From an uncultured bacterium (GTDB taxonomy: Bacteria > Bacteroidota > Bacteroidia > Bacteroidales > Bacteroidaceae), in contig CAJMPR010000001.1 in assembly GCA_905215345.1 (NCBI GenBank), positions 1 to 64,000 of the forward strand: a stretch of DNA of 64,000 nt, read 5' to 3'. Positions 16,839 to 26,132 of this stretch are shown here, one piece after another (positions within the stretch are counted from its first letter, which is position 1; each line of letters opens with the position of its first letter). The notes beneath the pieces were generated by a model. That model was not told where the DNA came from. It did no database searches and was given only the letters and a program-made list of their open reading frames with translations. The position numbers were made by a program, and so were the translations under genes.

Positions 16839-16980
16839 TTTGAACACGGAGATACGGAGACACAGAGTAGCGACTACATCACACGCCTATACAAACATCT
16901 CTGTGTGCTCTCAGCAACGCAGTCGCCATTCTCTATTCATTTATTTTCCCTCTCTGTGTCTCCGTATCTCTGTGTTCAAA
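16839..16980. repeat. 142-bp structured inverted-repeat element
   Basis: Two 29-base arms, 16839-16867 and 16952-16980, are complementary at 28 positions (the exception would be a G-U pair in RNA). A second inner inverted pair is GCGACT (16870-16875) and AGTCGC (16921-16926). The arms read TTTGAACACrGAGATACGGA and onward with short GAGA/CACAGAG words. It contains no ORF of note. It may be a non-autonomous interspersed repeat or a large terminator-like structure after rhlE. Confidence 0.75.
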
Positions 16981-17041
16981 TATTAGTTCATTTCCGCATA
17001 GATTTCCGAACAATAATGAACAAACTTTCAAAAATAATTGT

Positions 17042-17049
17042 TAGCTTTG
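17042..17049 (+). promoter_or_regulatory. -7 promoter element of the ytxH operon
   Basis: TAGCTTTG (TAnnTTTG) 34 bases upstream of the YtxH-like ATG. An unusually good AAAGGAG Shine-Dalgarno follows in the leader. Confidence 0.5.
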
Positions 17050-17083
17050 TCGTATAGACTTAATAAAAGAAAGGAGTATTATT

Positions 17084-17293
17084 ATGAAAGGATTAAATGT
17101 TTTAGCAGCTTTTTTAGGCGGTGCTGCAGTAGGCGCAGCCATTGGTATTCTGTTTGCACCGGAAAAAGGTGAAGATACACGTCATAAAATCGCAGAAATT
17201 CTTCGCAAAAAAGGTATCCGGCTAAACAGAAGTGAGATGGAAAATCTGGTTGACGAAATCGCTGCAGAAATAAAAGGCGAAGCAACCGAATAA
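17084..17293 (+). CDS. YtxH-domain small membrane protein
   Basis: 69 aa. It begins with one glycine/alanine-rich transmembrane helix (LAAFLGGAAVGAAIGILFAP), followed by EKGEDTRHKIAEILRKKG, the classic YtxH/gas-vesicle-GvpP-like motif, and a short amphipathic acidic helix. Family members are stress-associated envelope proteins of unknown mechanism. First gene of a three-gene operon with a strong ribosome-binding site. Confidence 0.85.
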   Translation: MKGLNVLAAFLGGAAVGAAIGILFAPEKGEDTRHKIAEILRKKGIRLNRSEMENLVDEIAAEIKGEATE

Positions 17294-17322
17294 CTCAAAT
17301 TACATTTCAAAACAAAGCCACT

Positions 17323-17685
17323 ATGTTTGCAGACGATAACAGTATTGAGAACATCCAACAGCTATTTGTCGAGTTCAAGAAATATCTGGAACTCCAGAAA
17401 AAATATACTCAATTGGAAGTAACGGAAAAATTGACCATTTTACTTTCCACACTTATACTTGTATTGTTAATCGTCATCCTTGGCATGGTGGCCTTGTTCT
17501 ATCTATCATTCACCTTGGCCTATATATTAGATCCGATAGTGGGGGGATTGATGGTAAGTTTCGCTCTGATAAGTTGCTTCAACATCTTATTAATAGTATT
17601 AATCGTCGTATTCCGCAAGAAGTTCGTCATTAATCCAATGGCAAAATTCATTGCCGGACTATTCATCGATAGTAACCAAGAATAA
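17323..17685 (+). CDS. phage-holin-family (YqjE-like) membrane protein
   Basis: 120 aa. It has a helical N-terminus (residues 1-40) and two hydrophobic helices (ILLSTLILVLLIVILGMVAL; LMVSFALISCFNILLIVLIV) separated by a short loop, then a basic C-terminus. This matches the holin superfamily III/YqjE family, which is chromosomal and not phage-linked here. It lies 30 bases after the YtxH gene and 10 bases before the next ORF, so the three are one envelope-related operon. Confidence 0.8.
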   Translation: MFADDNSIENIQQLFVEFKKYLELQKKYTQLEVTEKLTILLSTLILVLLIVILGMVALFYLSFTLAYILDPIVGGLMVSFALISCFNILLIVLIVVFRKKFVINPMAKFIAGLFIDSNQE

Positions 17686-17694
17686 AAAAATATC

Positions 17695-17955
17695 ATGAAT
17701 ATGAATGACGCTTCAAAAATAGATATAGTTACTTTAGAAAGCCTTCAGCAAAAAAAAGCGGAAGCGCTGAAAGAATTGCGTACGCAAAAGCAAATCATGG
17801 CAGATACCGCCAAAAACTTATTTGCACCGCTTGCTCCCGCAGCAGACAAAGGCACTGCTATAATGCGTGCTTTCAACACTGGTATGGCTATATTCGACGG
17901 AGTTATGCTCGGAATGAAGCTGATGAAAAAAGTCAGAAACACATTTAGACACTAA
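17695..17955 (+). CDS. conserved small protein of the YtxH/holin operon
   Basis: 86 aa (possible start also at the ATG two codons later). Residues 15-45 form a charged helix (KKAEALKELRTQKQIMADTA). This is followed by a semi-hydrophobic helix (GMAIFDGVMLGMKLMKKV). No named domain is recognised. I recall it as a usual third member of the YtxH-holin operon in Bacteroides; the function is unknown. Terminator hairpins follow 29 bases after the stop. Confidence 0.75.
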   Translation: MNMNDASKIDIVTLESLQQKKAEALKELRTQKQIMADTAKNLFAPLAPAADKGTAIMRAFNTGMAIFDGVMLGMKLMKKVRNTFRH

Positions 17956-17983
17956 AAATCTCAGGATTGGCAATCATAGAATC

Positions 17984-18009
17984 ACTCTTTCAATAAAGAG
18001 TATTTTTTT
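17984..18009 (+). terminator. intrinsic terminator of the ytxH operon
   Basis: ACTCTTT-caat-AAAGAGT stem-loop (17984-18001) followed by a run of seven T. Confidence 0.85.
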
Positions 18010-18025
18010 AACAACAAATATTATA

Positions 18026-18070
18026 AAAAGGAAGTTAACATCATATGACTATTGATATTAACTTCCTTTT
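18026..18070. terminator. bidirectional terminator between convergent genes
   Basis: Perfect 13-bp inverted repeat, AAAAGGAAGTTAA (18026-18038) and its complement (18058-18070), with A-run and T-run edges on either strand. It is placed between the ytxH operon and the convergent manA. Confidence 0.7.
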
Positions 18071-18078
18071 ATTACGAT

Positions 18079-18135
18079 GTTAACTAACTACATATTACTT
18101 AGTTAACTTCGTTGAAACAATAAAGTTAACTAAGT
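18079..18135. repeat. cluster of GTTAACTAA repeats
   Basis: GTTAACTAA (18079-18087), its inverted copy TTAGTTAAC (18099-18107), and a third copy GTTAACTAAG at about 18125. The first two form a 9-bp stem. It lies just past the manA stop and may assist termination from the minus strand. Confidence 0.5.
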
Positions 18136-18148
18136 ATAGTGCACTAAT

Positions 18149-19123
18149 TTACACATACGTTTCCAGCAGCTTCACACCCTCTTCTTCGGGTACGATAGTT
18201 ACTTCCTGAATGACGGCAGGTAACAAAATAGTCTCACCGGCACACAAAGTTATTTCATTCTGGCTGTCATCTATCAAACGACAAGCCCCTTCTACACAGA
18301 TAAAAATCACAAACGAATCCAATTCAGAATAATCACAAGTTATTTCTTCCGTCATGTCATAAACAGACGTTGTGAAATACGGACTTGCCACCATTTCAAC
18401 CGGTTCATTCGCTACATGCTCATACTCCGTACGAAAATCGTCTTGCACATCAGCAAAATTAATGGCATCCATGGCCTGGGCTGTATGCAATTCGCGGGAT
18501 TTGCCATCCTTATCTTTACGATTGTAATCAAAAATACGATAAGTAATATCGGATGTCTGTTGAATTTCTGCAACAAATGCTCCGGCACCAATACCATGTA
18601 CACGACCGGCAGGTACATAGAACACATCACCCGGCTGTATGGCACATGTCTGAAGGACATCAGCAAAAGTTCCATCGTGTACTTTTCCCTTATAGTCTTT
18701 CGGAGCGATCTGTTCAGCAAAACCGGAAATCAATTTTGCACCTTTATCAGCGTCTATGACATACCACATTTCATTTTTACCAAAGCTGTTATGGCGTTTC
18801 TTTGCCAACTCATCTCCCGGATGTACCTGAATAGATAAATCCAATTTGGCATCAATAAACTTTATCAATAGCGGAAATTTGTCTCCAAAACGTGCATAAT
18901 TGGCTTCACCTACCAGTTCTTCTTTATATTTCCGAACCATTTCGGGTAAAGTACGCCCTTTATCCACACCGTTGGCAACTATTGACTCGCTACCTTCTAC
19001 TGCCGAGATTTCCCAGCTCTCACCTACATTCGACAGGTTTTCATCCAAATGTTTGAATGGAATAATCTTGTCGCCCCCCCAAAGTGTCTGCTTCAGGATA
19101 GGCTCAAATTTTAGAGGATACAT
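18149..19123 (-). CDS. manA: mannose-6-phosphate isomerase, class I-like
   Basis: Interconverts mannose-6-P and fructose-6-P in the cytoplasm. 324 aa from the ATG at 19123, which gives the family start MYPLKFEPILKQTLWGG; the longer frame starts at TTG. Zinc ligands of the cupin site are visible: the QVHPGDELA segment (Gln, His), the KNEMWYVI Glu, and the histidine in PAGRVHGIG. The C-terminal cupin part ends LLPAVIQEVTIVPEEEG. This is the short (about 320 aa) Bacillus-type form. A -7 element lies 57 bases upstream, so it forms its own unit. Confidence 0.95.
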   Translation of the reverse strand: MYPLKFEPILKQTLWGGDKIIPFKHLDENLSNVGESWEISAVEGSESIVANGVDKGRTLPEMVRKYKEELVGEANYARFGDKFPLLIKFIDAKLDLSIQVHPGDELAKKRHNSFGKNEMWYVIDADKGAKLISGFAEQIAPKDYKGKVHDGTFADVLQTCAIQPGDVFYVPAGRVHGIGAGAFVAEIQQTSDITYRIFDYNRKDKDGKSRELHTAQAMDAINFADVQDDFRTEYEHVANEPVEMVASPYFTTSVYDMTEEITCDYSELDSFVIFICVEGACRLIDDSQNEITLCAGETILLPAVIQEVTIVPEEEGVKLLETYV

Positions 19124-19180
19124 TCGTTGTTTTAATTTGTACAATTCAATAATGATGTAATACTTTTTAGATTAACGGGA

Positions 19181-19188
19181 CAAACATA
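19181..19188 (-). promoter_or_regulatory. manA -7 promoter element
   Basis: The minus strand reads TATGTTTG (TAnnTTTG). Confidence 0.5.
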
Positions 19189-19315
19189 CAAAAAATATCA
19201 ATTTGTCTTCCATTTGTTAAACGCTAAACTTTCCTAAAATGTTCTCCACATTTCTTTGCAATTACTTGGGGGAACAAAAGAATTTCTTTTTATTTGCAAG
19301 AAAATTAATAATACC

Positions 19316-20419
19316 ATGAATATGACAGACACCGCTCCAACAGAAAGTAATCTGTCCGGTTTGGACAGAAAAGCCTTTCAGAAGAATTTAAACAACAAAA
19401 AAACAGATTTATATATACTTAAAAATGCTCAAGGCATGGAAGTAGCAGTAACCAACTACGGTTGCGCAATTCTTTCAATCATGGTGCCTGACAAAAATGG
19501 GAAATATGCTAATGTAGTTTTAGGACACGACAGTATTGATAGTGTAATAAACAGTCCCGAACCATTCCTGAATACTACCATTGGACGTTATGGCAACCGA
19601 ATAGCAAAAGGTAAATTTACTTTATATGGTGAAGAACACCACTTAACCATCAACAACGGTCCAAATTCATTACACGGTGGACCAACCGGTTTCCACACCC
19701 GCGTATGGGACGCGACACAACCCGATCCATCTACTGTTATTTTCAGCTATACTTCAATCGACGGTGAAGAGGGTTTTCCCGGTAATCTGGATGTGGAAAT
19801 GACTTATCGACTGGAAGACGAAACCAATGCTTTGGTTATAGAATACCGGGCCACTACCGATAAAGCAACCGTTGTCAACCTGACTAATCACGGTTTTTTC
19901 AATTTGGCAGGCATTGCCAATCCTACAACTACCATTCTGAACAATATCGTCACAATCAATGCCGATTTTTATGTTCCCATCGATGAAGTTTCGATACCTA
20001 CCGGTGAGATACTAAAAGTTGAAGGAACGCCGATGGATTTCCGTACACCGCATACTATCGGTGAACGCATTGATGATAAATTCCAGCAACTTATTAACGG
20101 AGCCGGATACGACCACTGCTATGTACTGAATAAAACAGAATGTGGAGAATTAAATCTTGCAGCAACTTGTACAGAGCCAATCAGTGGACGAACCATGGAA
20201 GTGTATACTACAGAAAATGGAGTACAACTCTACACCGGCAACTGGTTAGGTGGATTCGCCGGTGCTCATGGTGCAACTTTCCCCGCACGAAGTGCATTAT
20301 GTTTCGAAGCCCAATGCTTCCCCGATACTCCTAACAAAGCCCATTTTCCATCAGCTGTGTTACTCCCGGGAGACGAATATCAACAAGTCACCATTTATAA
20401 ATTTGGCGTAGAAGAATAG
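19316..20419 (+). CDS. galM: aldose 1-epimerase (galactose mutarotase), cytoplasmic
   Basis: Interconverts alpha and beta anomers of galactose or other aldoses before phosphorylation. About 367 aa from the ATG at 19316 (MNMTDTAP); the longer frame adds an unlikely segment with no start context. Catalytic residues are visible: the acid His in TNHGFFNL and the base Glu in LCFEAQCFPDTPNK, plus the substrate-binding arginine in TIGRYGNR. There is no signal peptide, unlike the second mutarotase at 41631. It is the first gene of galM-transporter-galK. Confidence 0.95.
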   Translation: MNMTDTAPTESNLSGLDRKAFQKNLNNKKTDLYILKNAQGMEVAVTNYGCAILSIMVPDKNGKYANVVLGHDSIDSVINSPEPFLNTTIGRYGNRIAKGKFTLYGEEHHLTINNGPNSLHGGPTGFHTRVWDATQPDPSTVIFSYTSIDGEEGFPGNLDVEMTYRLEDETNALVIEYRATTDKATVVNLTNHGFFNLAGIANPTTTILNNIVTINADFYVPIDEVSIPTGEILKVEGTPMDFRTPHTIGERIDDKFQQLINGAGYDHCYVLNKTECGELNLAATCTEPISGRTMEVYTTENGVQLYTGNWLGGFAGAHGATFPARSALCFEAQCFPDTPNKAHFPSAVLLPGDEYQQVTIYKFGVEE

Positions 20420-20467
20420 AATAACGAAATAACTAACCTAATTATAAACTTATAAAATTTATTAACC

Positions 20468-21778
20468 ATGACACAACAAAAACAGAATGGTAAACTTATC
20501 GCAATTATTACGATGATTTTCCTTTTTGGTATGATTTCATTTGTTACCAACCTTGCCGCTCCAATGGGAATTGTATTGAAAAACCAATTCTCAGTATCCA
20601 ATGCATTAGGTATGCTGGGTAACTTTGGTAACTTTATTGCATATGCAGTAATGGGAATTCCAAGCGGTATTTTATTACAACGAGTAGGATATAAGAAAAC
20701 AGCCCTTATTGCAGTAGCTATCGGTTTCGTTGGTGTAGGTATCCAATTCCTTTCCGGTCATTCCAGCCCTGAAATGGCTTTTGCCGTATATCTGATCGGT
20801 GCATTTATTGCAGGTTTCTCCATGTGTCTGCTTAACACTGTCGTTAACCCGATGTTGAACAAGCTGGGTGGCGAAGGAAACAAGGGAAACCAACTTATCC
20901 AGGTAGGTGGTTCTTTCAACTCTGTAATGGCAACTATTACTCCTATGTTCGTAGGTATTCTTATTGCCGGTTCTATTGAAAAAGCAACTATCTCCCAGAT
21001 ATTCCCTGTAATGTATACAGCAATGGCAGTATTCGCTTTTGCGTTCTTTGTACTCCTCTTCGTTCCTATACCGGAGCCCAATACAGCTACCGCAACAGAA
21101 CCTATCGGTAAATTGATGTCGGGAGCTTTGAAATTCCGCCATTTCATATTGGGTGCTATCGCGATTTTCGTATATGTAGGTATTGAAGTGGGTGTACCGG
21201 GTACTTTAAATCTATTCCTGACAGACCCGGTAGAAAAAGGCGGAGCAGGTATCGCTTCCACTATTTCCGGCTTTGTAGTAGGAACTTATTGGTTCCTGAT
21301 GTTGATCGGACGTTTGGCCGGTGCATCATTAGGTGCTAAAATTTCCAGTAAAGCAATGCTTACCTTTACTTCCGGCTTAGGTTTGATTTTGGTATTACTC
21401 GCCATTTTCTCACCTACAAGTTCTCTTATTAACTTGCCGGTACTCCAACAAAGCGCAACGGGCGGTTTATCTTTCGGACTTGCAGAAGTGCCCATCAATG
21501 CTATGTACCTCGTATTAGTAGGACTTTGTACTTCAATCATGTGGGGTGGTATCTTCAACCTTGCAGTAGAAGGATTAGGTAAATATCTGGCAGCCGCATC
21601 CGGTTTATTTATGGTATTGGTTTGTGGTGGCGGTATCCTGCCGGTTATCCAAGGCTTGGTAGCCGATATGGCCGGATTCATGCAGAGTTATTGGGTAATC
21701 ATCATCGCACTTGCTTATCTGCTGTTCTACGGTTTGGTAGGTTGTAAAAATGTAAATAAGGATATTAAAGTTGACTGA
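20468..21778 (+). CDS. MFS sugar transporter (FucP/GluP-like)
   Basis: 436 aa inner-membrane permease with twelve predicted helices. It belongs to the fucose/glucose-galactose proton symporter branch of the major facilitator family: the N-terminal block LIAIITMIFLFGMISFVTNL, the Asn-rich LLNTVVNPMLNKLGGEGNKG loop and GGSFNSVMATITPM are characteristic. Its place between galM and galK points to galactose (or glucose/galactose) uptake across the inner membrane. Confidence 0.92.
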   Translation: MTQQKQNGKLIAIITMIFLFGMISFVTNLAAPMGIVLKNQFSVSNALGMLGNFGNFIAYAVMGIPSGILLQRVGYKKTALIAVAIGFVGVGIQFLSGHSSPEMAFAVYLIGAFIAGFSMCLLNTVVNPMLNKLGGEGNKGNQLIQVGGSFNSVMATITPMFVGILIAGSIEKATISQIFPVMYTAMAVFAFAFFVLLFVPIPEPNTATATEPIGKLMSGALKFRHFILGAIAIFVYVGIEVGVPGTLNLFLTDPVEKGGAGIASTISGFVVGTYWFLMLIGRLAGASLGAKISSKAMLTFTSGLGLILVLLAIFSPTSSLINLPVLQQSATGGLSFGLAEVPINAMYLVLVGLCTSIMWGGIFNLAVEGLGKYLAAASGLFMVLVCGGGILPVIQGLVADMAGFMQSYWVIIIALAYLLFYGLVGCKNVNKDIKVD

Positions 21779-21826
21779 TAATCAATAGAGGTAATTAGAT
21801 TTATTCACCTTATAAAATATAGTATC

Positions 21827-22981
21827 ATGGATATAGAATACGTAAGAAGCCGTTTCATCAAACACTTTGACGGAACAACAGGAGCAGTATATGCTTCTCC
21901 GGGACGCATCAACCTCATCGGTGAGCACACAGACTATAACGGTGGTTTTGTATTTCCCGGGGCTATCGACAAGGGTATGGTTGCAGAGATCAAACCGAAT
22001 GGCACAAACACAATAAAAGCTTATTCCATTGATTTAAAAGACTACGTGGAATTTGGCTTGAACGAAGAAGATGCTCCCCGCGCCAGTTGGGCAAGATATA
22101 TTTTCGGTGTATGTCGCGAAATGATTAAACGTGGTGTAGAAATTAAGGGATTCAATACAGCTTTTGCAGGCGATGTGCCTTTGGGTGCAGGTATGTCTTC
22201 TTCCGCCGCATTGGAAAGCACTTACGCTTACGCATTGAACGATTTGTTCGGTGATAATAAAATTGACAAATTCGAATTGGCAAAAATCGGACAAGCAACG
22301 GAACATAATTATTGCGGTGTGAACTGCGGTATTATGGATCAATTTGCTTCTGTATTCGGTAAGAAAGGCAGTCTGATCCGTTTGGATTGCCGCTCACTGG
22401 AATATCAATATTTCCCGTTCGATCCGAAAGGTTATCGCCTGGTATTGGTAGACTCCGTTGTTAAACACGAGTTGGCATCTTCTGCGTACAACAAGCGTCG
22501 CCAAAGTTGTGAAGCCGCTGTTGCCGCTATCCAAAAGAAACATCCGCATGTGGAATTCTTACGTGACTGTACTATGGAAATGCTTGAAGAAGCAAAAGCT
22601 GACATCAGCCCAGAAGACTATATGCGCTCTGAATACGTAATTGAAGAAATTCAACGCGTACTTGACGTTTGTGATGCTTTGGAAAGAGGAGATTATGAAA
22701 CAGTAGGTCAAAAAATGTATGAAACTCATCATGGCATGAGCAAATTATATGAAGTAAGTTGCGAAGAACTCGACTTCCTGAATGATCTTGCTTTTGATTG
22801 TGGTGTAACCGGTTCACGCGTAATGGGTGGTGGATTCGGTGGCTGTACCATCAACCTGGTAAAAGATGAATTGTACGGTACATTTATTGAAAGAGCAAAG
22901 GACGAATTTAGCAAGAAGTTCGGTAGAAGTCCGAAAGTTTACGACGTAGTAATCAGTGACGGTGCTCGCAGACTGGAATAA
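21827..22981 (+). CDS. galK: galactokinase
   Basis: Phosphorylates alpha-D-galactose to galactose-1-P, first committed step of the Leloir pathway. 384 aa, GHMP kinase fold: signature GRINLIGEHTDYNGGFVFPG (residues about 26-45), ATP loop GDVPLGAGMSSSAALES, and C-terminal GSRVMGGGFGGCTINLV. Last gene of the galM-MFS-galK operon. No galT or galE is present in the window. Confidence 0.98.
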   Translation: MDIEYVRSRFIKHFDGTTGAVYASPGRINLIGEHTDYNGGFVFPGAIDKGMVAEIKPNGTNTIKAYSIDLKDYVEFGLNEEDAPRASWARYIFGVCREMIKRGVEIKGFNTAFAGDVPLGAGMSSSAALESTYAYALNDLFGDNKIDKFELAKIGQATEHNYCGVNCGIMDQFASVFGKKGSLIRLDCRSLEYQYFPFDPKGYRLVLVDSVVKHELASSAYNKRRQSCEAAVAAIQKKHPHVEFLRDCTMEMLEEAKADISPEDYMRSEYVIEEIQRVLDVCDALERGDYETVGQKMYETHHGMSKLYEVSCEELDFLNDLAFDCGVTGSRVMGGGFGGCTINLVKDELYGTFIERAKDEFSKKFGRSPKVYDVVISDGARRLE

Positions 22982-23010
22982 AAGAGAAAAAGTAATAAAG
23001 CTATAAAGTG

Positions 23011-23052
23011 ATAGGGTGATAGAGTGGTTGTCCACAATATCACCCTATTTTT
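23011..23052 (+). terminator. terminator after galK, built from short-word repeats
   Basis: 11-bp stem ATAGGGTGATA (23011-23021) with 23038-23048, plus an inner GTGG/CCAC stem, followed by TTTTTG. The left arm belongs to a longer tract of GTGATAGG-like words shared with the junctions at 45291 and 53049. Confidence 0.75.
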
Positions 23053-23125
23053 GTATTATTATCCTATTACCTAAATTAAAACTTATTTTCATTCATTTTG
23101 ATTATTTTTTTAACTGAGTTCTATT

Positions 23126-24097
23126 TTATTGCACCCCTTCTGTCGTCATCTGTACACGTTTCATACTTCCGTCTTCATTATAATACAGACGTTCTATACA
23201 GACTGAGCGCCGAAAACTTCCACCGGCAGTATTGATGCTACCATTATGATATATGAAATACCAGTCACCTTTGAACTCAATAATGGCTTGATGGTTCGTA
23301 TTGCAATTGCCGGCGAGTTCGTTTAAGATACCCTTGTACTCCCAGGGACCTGTAATGCTACGACTCATGGCATAACATAGTTTCTCGGGAAATTCTGCAG
23401 CATATGAGAGATAATACCAGTCACCGCGTTTATGAATCCAGGGAGCTTCAGTAAAACCAAGGAGGTCGAGGGGGATGATAGGACCGTCCAACTCAATCAT
23501 ATTTTTTTTCAGCTTGGCGAAATAACACTGACTGTTGCCCCAACACAGATAAGCCTGCCCGTCGTCATCAATAAAGACGGTGGGGTCTATATCATCCCAG
23601 TAGCTTTTACTGCGGTCTGTTGTCATGTCGTTGGTGATAAGAGCGGAACCGCGAGCATCGACAAACGGGCCAACCGGTGAATCGGATACGGCCACACCGA
23701 TAGATTTGCCGGGAATAGTCTTATGTTCTACCGTTACATACCAATAAAATTTACCGTCGCGCTCTATTACTTGGCTTGCCCAAGCCTCACCTTTTGCCCA
23801 GGAAAAGTCTTTGGCCTTTAAAGGTACGGGATGTTCCGTCCAGGTCTTTAGGTCAGGAGAAGAAAATACGCACCATTCTTTCAGGTCATAATGTTCTGCC
23901 GGTGGAGGGCACTCATCATGACCGCCATAGATATACACTTTTCCGTCATGCACCATTGCTGCCGGATCTCCTATAAACTTATACTTCACAATCGGATTTC
24001 CCGTAGCAACAAAGGTTGTGTCACTTTGCGCCGATAGTCCTTGCGGGACTGTCAGCATCAAAGAACCAACCCAAAACAAAAACCAATTATTCATCAT
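23126..24097 (-). CDS. GH43 family glycosidase, exported
   Basis: About 323 aa from the double ATG at 24097, with a signal peptide (NNWFLFWVGSLMLTVPQGLSAQ), so periplasmic. It has a single five-bladed propeller typical of GH43. The catalytic Asp is in KFIGDPAAMV, the central pKa-modulating Asp in DDIDPTVFIDDD, and the catalytic Glu in GFTEAPWIHKRGDWYYLSY. In this context an alpha-L-arabinofuranosidase acting on arabino-oligosaccharides is likely; the subfamily cannot be fixed by eye. Last gene of the divergent GH43-GH51-GH43 arm of the PUL. Confidence 0.9.
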   Translation of the reverse strand: MMNNWFLFWVGSLMLTVPQGLSAQSDTTFVATGNPIVKYKFIGDPAAMVHDGKVYIYGGHDECPPPAEHYDLKEWCVFSSPDLKTWTEHPVPLKAKDFSWAKGEAWASQVIERDGKFYWYVTVEHKTIPGKSIGVAVSDSPVGPFVDARGSALITNDMTTDRSKSYWDDIDPTVFIDDDGQAYLCWGNSQCYFAKLKKNMIELDGPIIPLDLLGFTEAPWIHKRGDWYYLSYAAEFPEKLCYAMSRSITGPWEYKGILNELAGNCNTNHQAIIEFKGDWYFIYHNGSINTAGGSFRRSVCIERLYYNEDGSMKRVQMTTEGVQ

Positions 24098-24132
24098 GAT
24101 AATTTCTTTAGAAATTAAGAAAATAAAAGAAG

Positions 24133-26112
24133 TCAATACTTCAAGATATACACCGCAAATGTAGCGGGTTCCAAATCCACGTTCAATGTCTGTCCATCAA
24201 TATTCAAAGAAGTTTCTTGTGGTACAATTGCCGTCGGATTCTCAATTGTATTATCCATATCCATATCTGCGGAAGAAAGTTTGATGCAACGTGCTCCCGA
24301 CAGGACTTCTTTCTTCTTCAACCCGTTAAAATTCAGAGATAAAGGTTGCATCTTATCAGAAGTATTGGCTACCTTCACAATGATTTCCTTCTTATTCTTA
24401 TCGCACACGGCACTTGCAAACAATCCGTTCTGCCCCTCAGCACCTGTTACGGGCTTTTTATCCATAGTCAGAGAGAGTACATTCGTTCCTTTATGCGTTG
24501 CAAAAAGCTGCTGTACATAATAGCTCACCGTCCGTACGGAATTCAGATTATCAAACCATATCATGTCCGGACGCCACTGCCAACCTTCTACATGGGCAAA
24601 CAACGGTGCATAAGTAGCCATGTGTACAACATCCGCGTTCCGTTCCAATCCGGTCATAAAGGCCGCTTCGAGTAATGAAGCGTGGAAATGATTCCACTTC
24701 TTACCCTTACCGTGACACGCATATTCTCCGGCAAAAACTTTCGGACCTTTACGGTCGTAGTCGTCATAGCGCGCTCCCTGACTGAGAAACCATGCCTCAG
24801 GACGATAGAAATGCTCGTCTACCAAATCCGCTTTCAATCTTTTCATTTCCGGCCAGAGATATTCAAACTGCTTTCCTTCGGAATCGGGACCGGAGCTACC
24901 CACGATCTTGATGTCGGGATACTCCTTGCGGATAGCCTTGACAAACGGTTCCAAATGTTCGGGATATTCCTTTCCCCACTGCTCATTACCTATACCGATA
25001 AATTTCAGATTAAACGGTGCGGGATGTCCCATATCGGCACGCACCTTTCCCCATGGGGTATCAACAGCGCCATTCGCAAACTCTATCAAATCGAGCGCAT
25101 CTTGAATATAGCTGTCCAAATGACAAAGGGCCACATGTGCATCCTCATTCGGATTCTGGAACTGGCAAGCCAGACCGCAACTCAATACCGGCAACGGTTC
25201 CGCGCCAATCTCCTCGGAAAGTTGAAAGAACTCATAAAATCCCAGACCGTAACTTTGATAATAGTCGGGAAAGAAACGATGCGGGAAAGTATAGTGCCAA
25301 CGGTTCTCATTCAGCGAACGGTTCTCTACCGCACCTACCGACTTTTTCCAGTCGTAACGTGATGCTATGTCAGTACCTTCTACAATACATCCTCCGGGAA
25401 AACGGAACACCCCCGGCTTTATATCTGCCAATGCCTGCATTAAATCCTTACGAAGCCCGTTTTCATGTCCTCTCCAGGTATCTACCGGGAAGAGGGAGAT
25501 ATGCTCCAAATCCACCGTTTGCGGTGAAGCCAGGAAGATACGGAGAATGGCTTTCGGATTAGTCACTTCCGACTTTAATATCACCTGATATTTCTTCCAT
25601 TCTTTTGAGTCGACCGTTAAGTCGGCAGTGGCAAAAGCCTGTTGCTCGCCCATAGATTTTGTATCGGCCAGTTCCACACGAATTTTACCTGTGGCTTCTC
25701 CTTCCGGCACGCGTGCCCATACGGAAAAACGATACTCCTCTCCTTTCTTTACGCCGATACCGAAAAAGCCTTCGTTATCCAGCCCCGTTTGTTTATGCGG
25801 ATGTCCAGCATACGCCAGACGTACATAATGCGGATTTCTTTCAAAAGGGCCGTCATCTTTCAGAGATACTTTACCGAATGTCTTCCATCCCATAAAATGT
25901 TGCGGGAACTCAAATGAGCGATTCTTCACAAGTTCGGCATACAGACCGCCGTCGGCAGCATAATTGATGTCTTCAAAAAACAAGCCGTACATGGTAGGCT
26001 GAATTTCCGCTCCCGGTTTTCCGGCTTGTATCACTAATTCATTTGTTTGTGCTTGAAGTGCCGAGCCTGCTGCAAGAGCCAGCACCACCAATAATCCTTT
26101 GTATTTTTTCAT
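24133..26112 (-). CDS. GH51 alpha-L-arabinofuranosidase, exported
   Basis: Removes terminal alpha-L-arabinofuranose from arabinan or arabinoxylan fragments. 659 aa with a signal peptide (VVLALAAGSALQAQ), so periplasmic. Residues about 60-210 form a CBM4/9-like beta-sandwich, followed by the TIM-barrel. The acid/base Glu is in GIGNEQWGKEYPEH and the nucleophile Glu in KVFAGEYACHGKGK. A C-terminal beta-sandwich ends VDLEPATFAVYILKY. It is flanked by GH43 genes 20-35 bases away and shares their promoter. A second, shorter GH51 is encoded at 49312. Confidence 0.95.
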   Translation of the reverse strand: MKKYKGLLVVLALAAGSALQAQTNELVIQAGKPGAEIQPTMYGLFFEDINYAADGGLYAELVKNRSFEFPQHFMGWKTFGKVSLKDDGPFERNPHYVRLAYAGHPHKQTGLDNEGFFGIGVKKGEEYRFSVWARVPEGEATGKIRVELADTKSMGEQQAFATADLTVDSKEWKKYQVILKSEVTNPKAILRIFLASPQTVDLEHISLFPVDTWRGHENGLRKDLMQALADIKPGVFRFPGGCIVEGTDIASRYDWKKSVGAVENRSLNENRWHYTFPHRFFPDYYQSYGLGFYEFFQLSEEIGAEPLPVLSCGLACQFQNPNEDAHVALCHLDSYIQDALDLIEFANGAVDTPWGKVRADMGHPAPFNLKFIGIGNEQWGKEYPEHLEPFVKAIRKEYPDIKIVGSSGPDSEGKQFEYLWPEMKRLKADLVDEHFYRPEAWFLSQGARYDDYDRKGPKVFAGEYACHGKGKKWNHFHASLLEAAFMTGLERNADVVHMATYAPLFAHVEGWQWRPDMIWFDNLNSVRTVSYYVQQLFATHKGTNVLSLTMDKKPVTGAEGQNGLFASAVCDKNKKEIIVKVANTSDKMQPLSLNFNGLKKKEVLSGARCIKLSSADMDMDNTIENPTAIVPQETSLNIDGQTLNVDLEPATFAVYILKY

Positions 26113-26132
26113 GGTATAAAATGTATATATGA

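Noticed and set aside
17323..17685. Prophage suspicion from the holin-family domain
   Set aside because: No integrase, capsid, terminase or lysin gene is adjacent. The YtxH-holin-small protein trio is a normal chromosomal operon.
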